Shown piece by piece: positions 63,988 through 64,000 of a stretch of DNA of 64,000 bases (position 1 is the first letter of the stretch; each line of letters begins with the position of its first letter). Under the pieces are notes generated by a model. It saw only the letters and a program-made list of their open reading frames with translations. It was not told the origin of the DNA and did no database searches. The position numbers and the translations under genes were made by a program. This stretch comes from Flaccisagitta enflata (Eukaryota; Chaetognatha; Sagittoidea; Aphragmophora), in the NCBI GenBank assembly GCA_965153355.1, contig OZ231127.1, forward strand, positions 100,316,001 to 100,380,000, written 5' to 3'.

Positions 63988-64000
63988 GAAAAATGATCGT

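Larger units (their letters stand above)
49800..64000 (-). repeat. Giant inverted repeat, right arm (visible part)
   Basis: Reverse complement of 32807-47003. It runs off the window inside the Helitron-type Rep coding region, so the end of the palindrome is not visible. Small features not listed separately here (39.6-kb tandem pair, small ORFs) are mirrored at 96807 minus their left-arm coordinate. Confidence 0.95.

Noticed and set aside
32807-64000. Dismissing the palindrome as a missed-adapter or chimeric-read artefact
   Set aside because: The spacer is asymmetric and the two copies of the foldback element differ by many bases and indels, which a single folded molecule would not produce. 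An assembly error joining two haplotypes is still possible and is listed for testing.

Overview
The window is nuclear DNA of a metazoan, most likely an invertebrate; I cannot name the species. The reasons are GT-AG introns, a decayed BEL/Pao retrotransposon (a superfamily known only from animals), a non-LTR retrotransposon, DNA transposons with target-site duplications, a Helitron-type element of the multi-domain animal kind, and a very heavy load of minisatellites and foldback repeats. I recognise no ordinary single-copy host gene with confidence. Almost everything is mobile-element or repeat DNA.

Layout. 1-2.7 kb: dispersed repeat ends and a chain of short-unit minisatellites. 4.7-9.1 kb, minus strand: an internally deleted BEL/Pao element (gag, protease, integrase ends; no reverse transcriptase). 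9.1-12.5 kb: diverged repeats and a G-rich minisatellite. 12.5-22.4 kb: interleaved foldback elements, including a 793-bp TIR element with a CAGT duplication whose empty site also lies in the window, and a chain of inverted-repeat elements with 21-bp minisatellite cores. 22.4-23.0 kb: a long CT tract. 23.1-24.1 kb: a 5'-truncated reverse-transcriptase gene followed by three tandem RNA hairpins that share one 16-nt loop. 25.1-28.5 kb: a LINE fragment interrupted by a 2,229-bp hAT-like foldback element with a perfect 8-bp duplication.

29.5-38.5 kb: a Helitron-type (Helentron-like) coding unit in three overlapping or adjacent ORFs, probably one ancestral product. The domain order is SGNH-hydrolase-like, 27-residue repeats, DUF6570-like, HUH Rep, PIF1-like helicase, endonuclease/exonuclease/phosphatase, papain-fold-like cysteine protease. 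Two frameshifts break it.

32.8-64.0 kb is one giant inverted repeat. Positions x and x' obey x+x'=96807 (96803 nearer the centre). Visible arms are about 14.2 kb and appear identical in coding parts; the spacer is about 2.8 kb. Each arm holds the Helitron 3' two-thirds, an 81/71-bp satellite, a 2.3-kb foldback element with a nested TA-flanked element, and exons 1-3 of a small gene. Only on the left does that gene continue into the spacer (exons 4-5), where it encodes an RPA70-type OB-fold single-strand-DNA-binding domain. A Rep/helicase element, an RPA-like gene and a near-perfect palindrome thus occur together. Whether they form one mobile unit is an inference I set out with tests.
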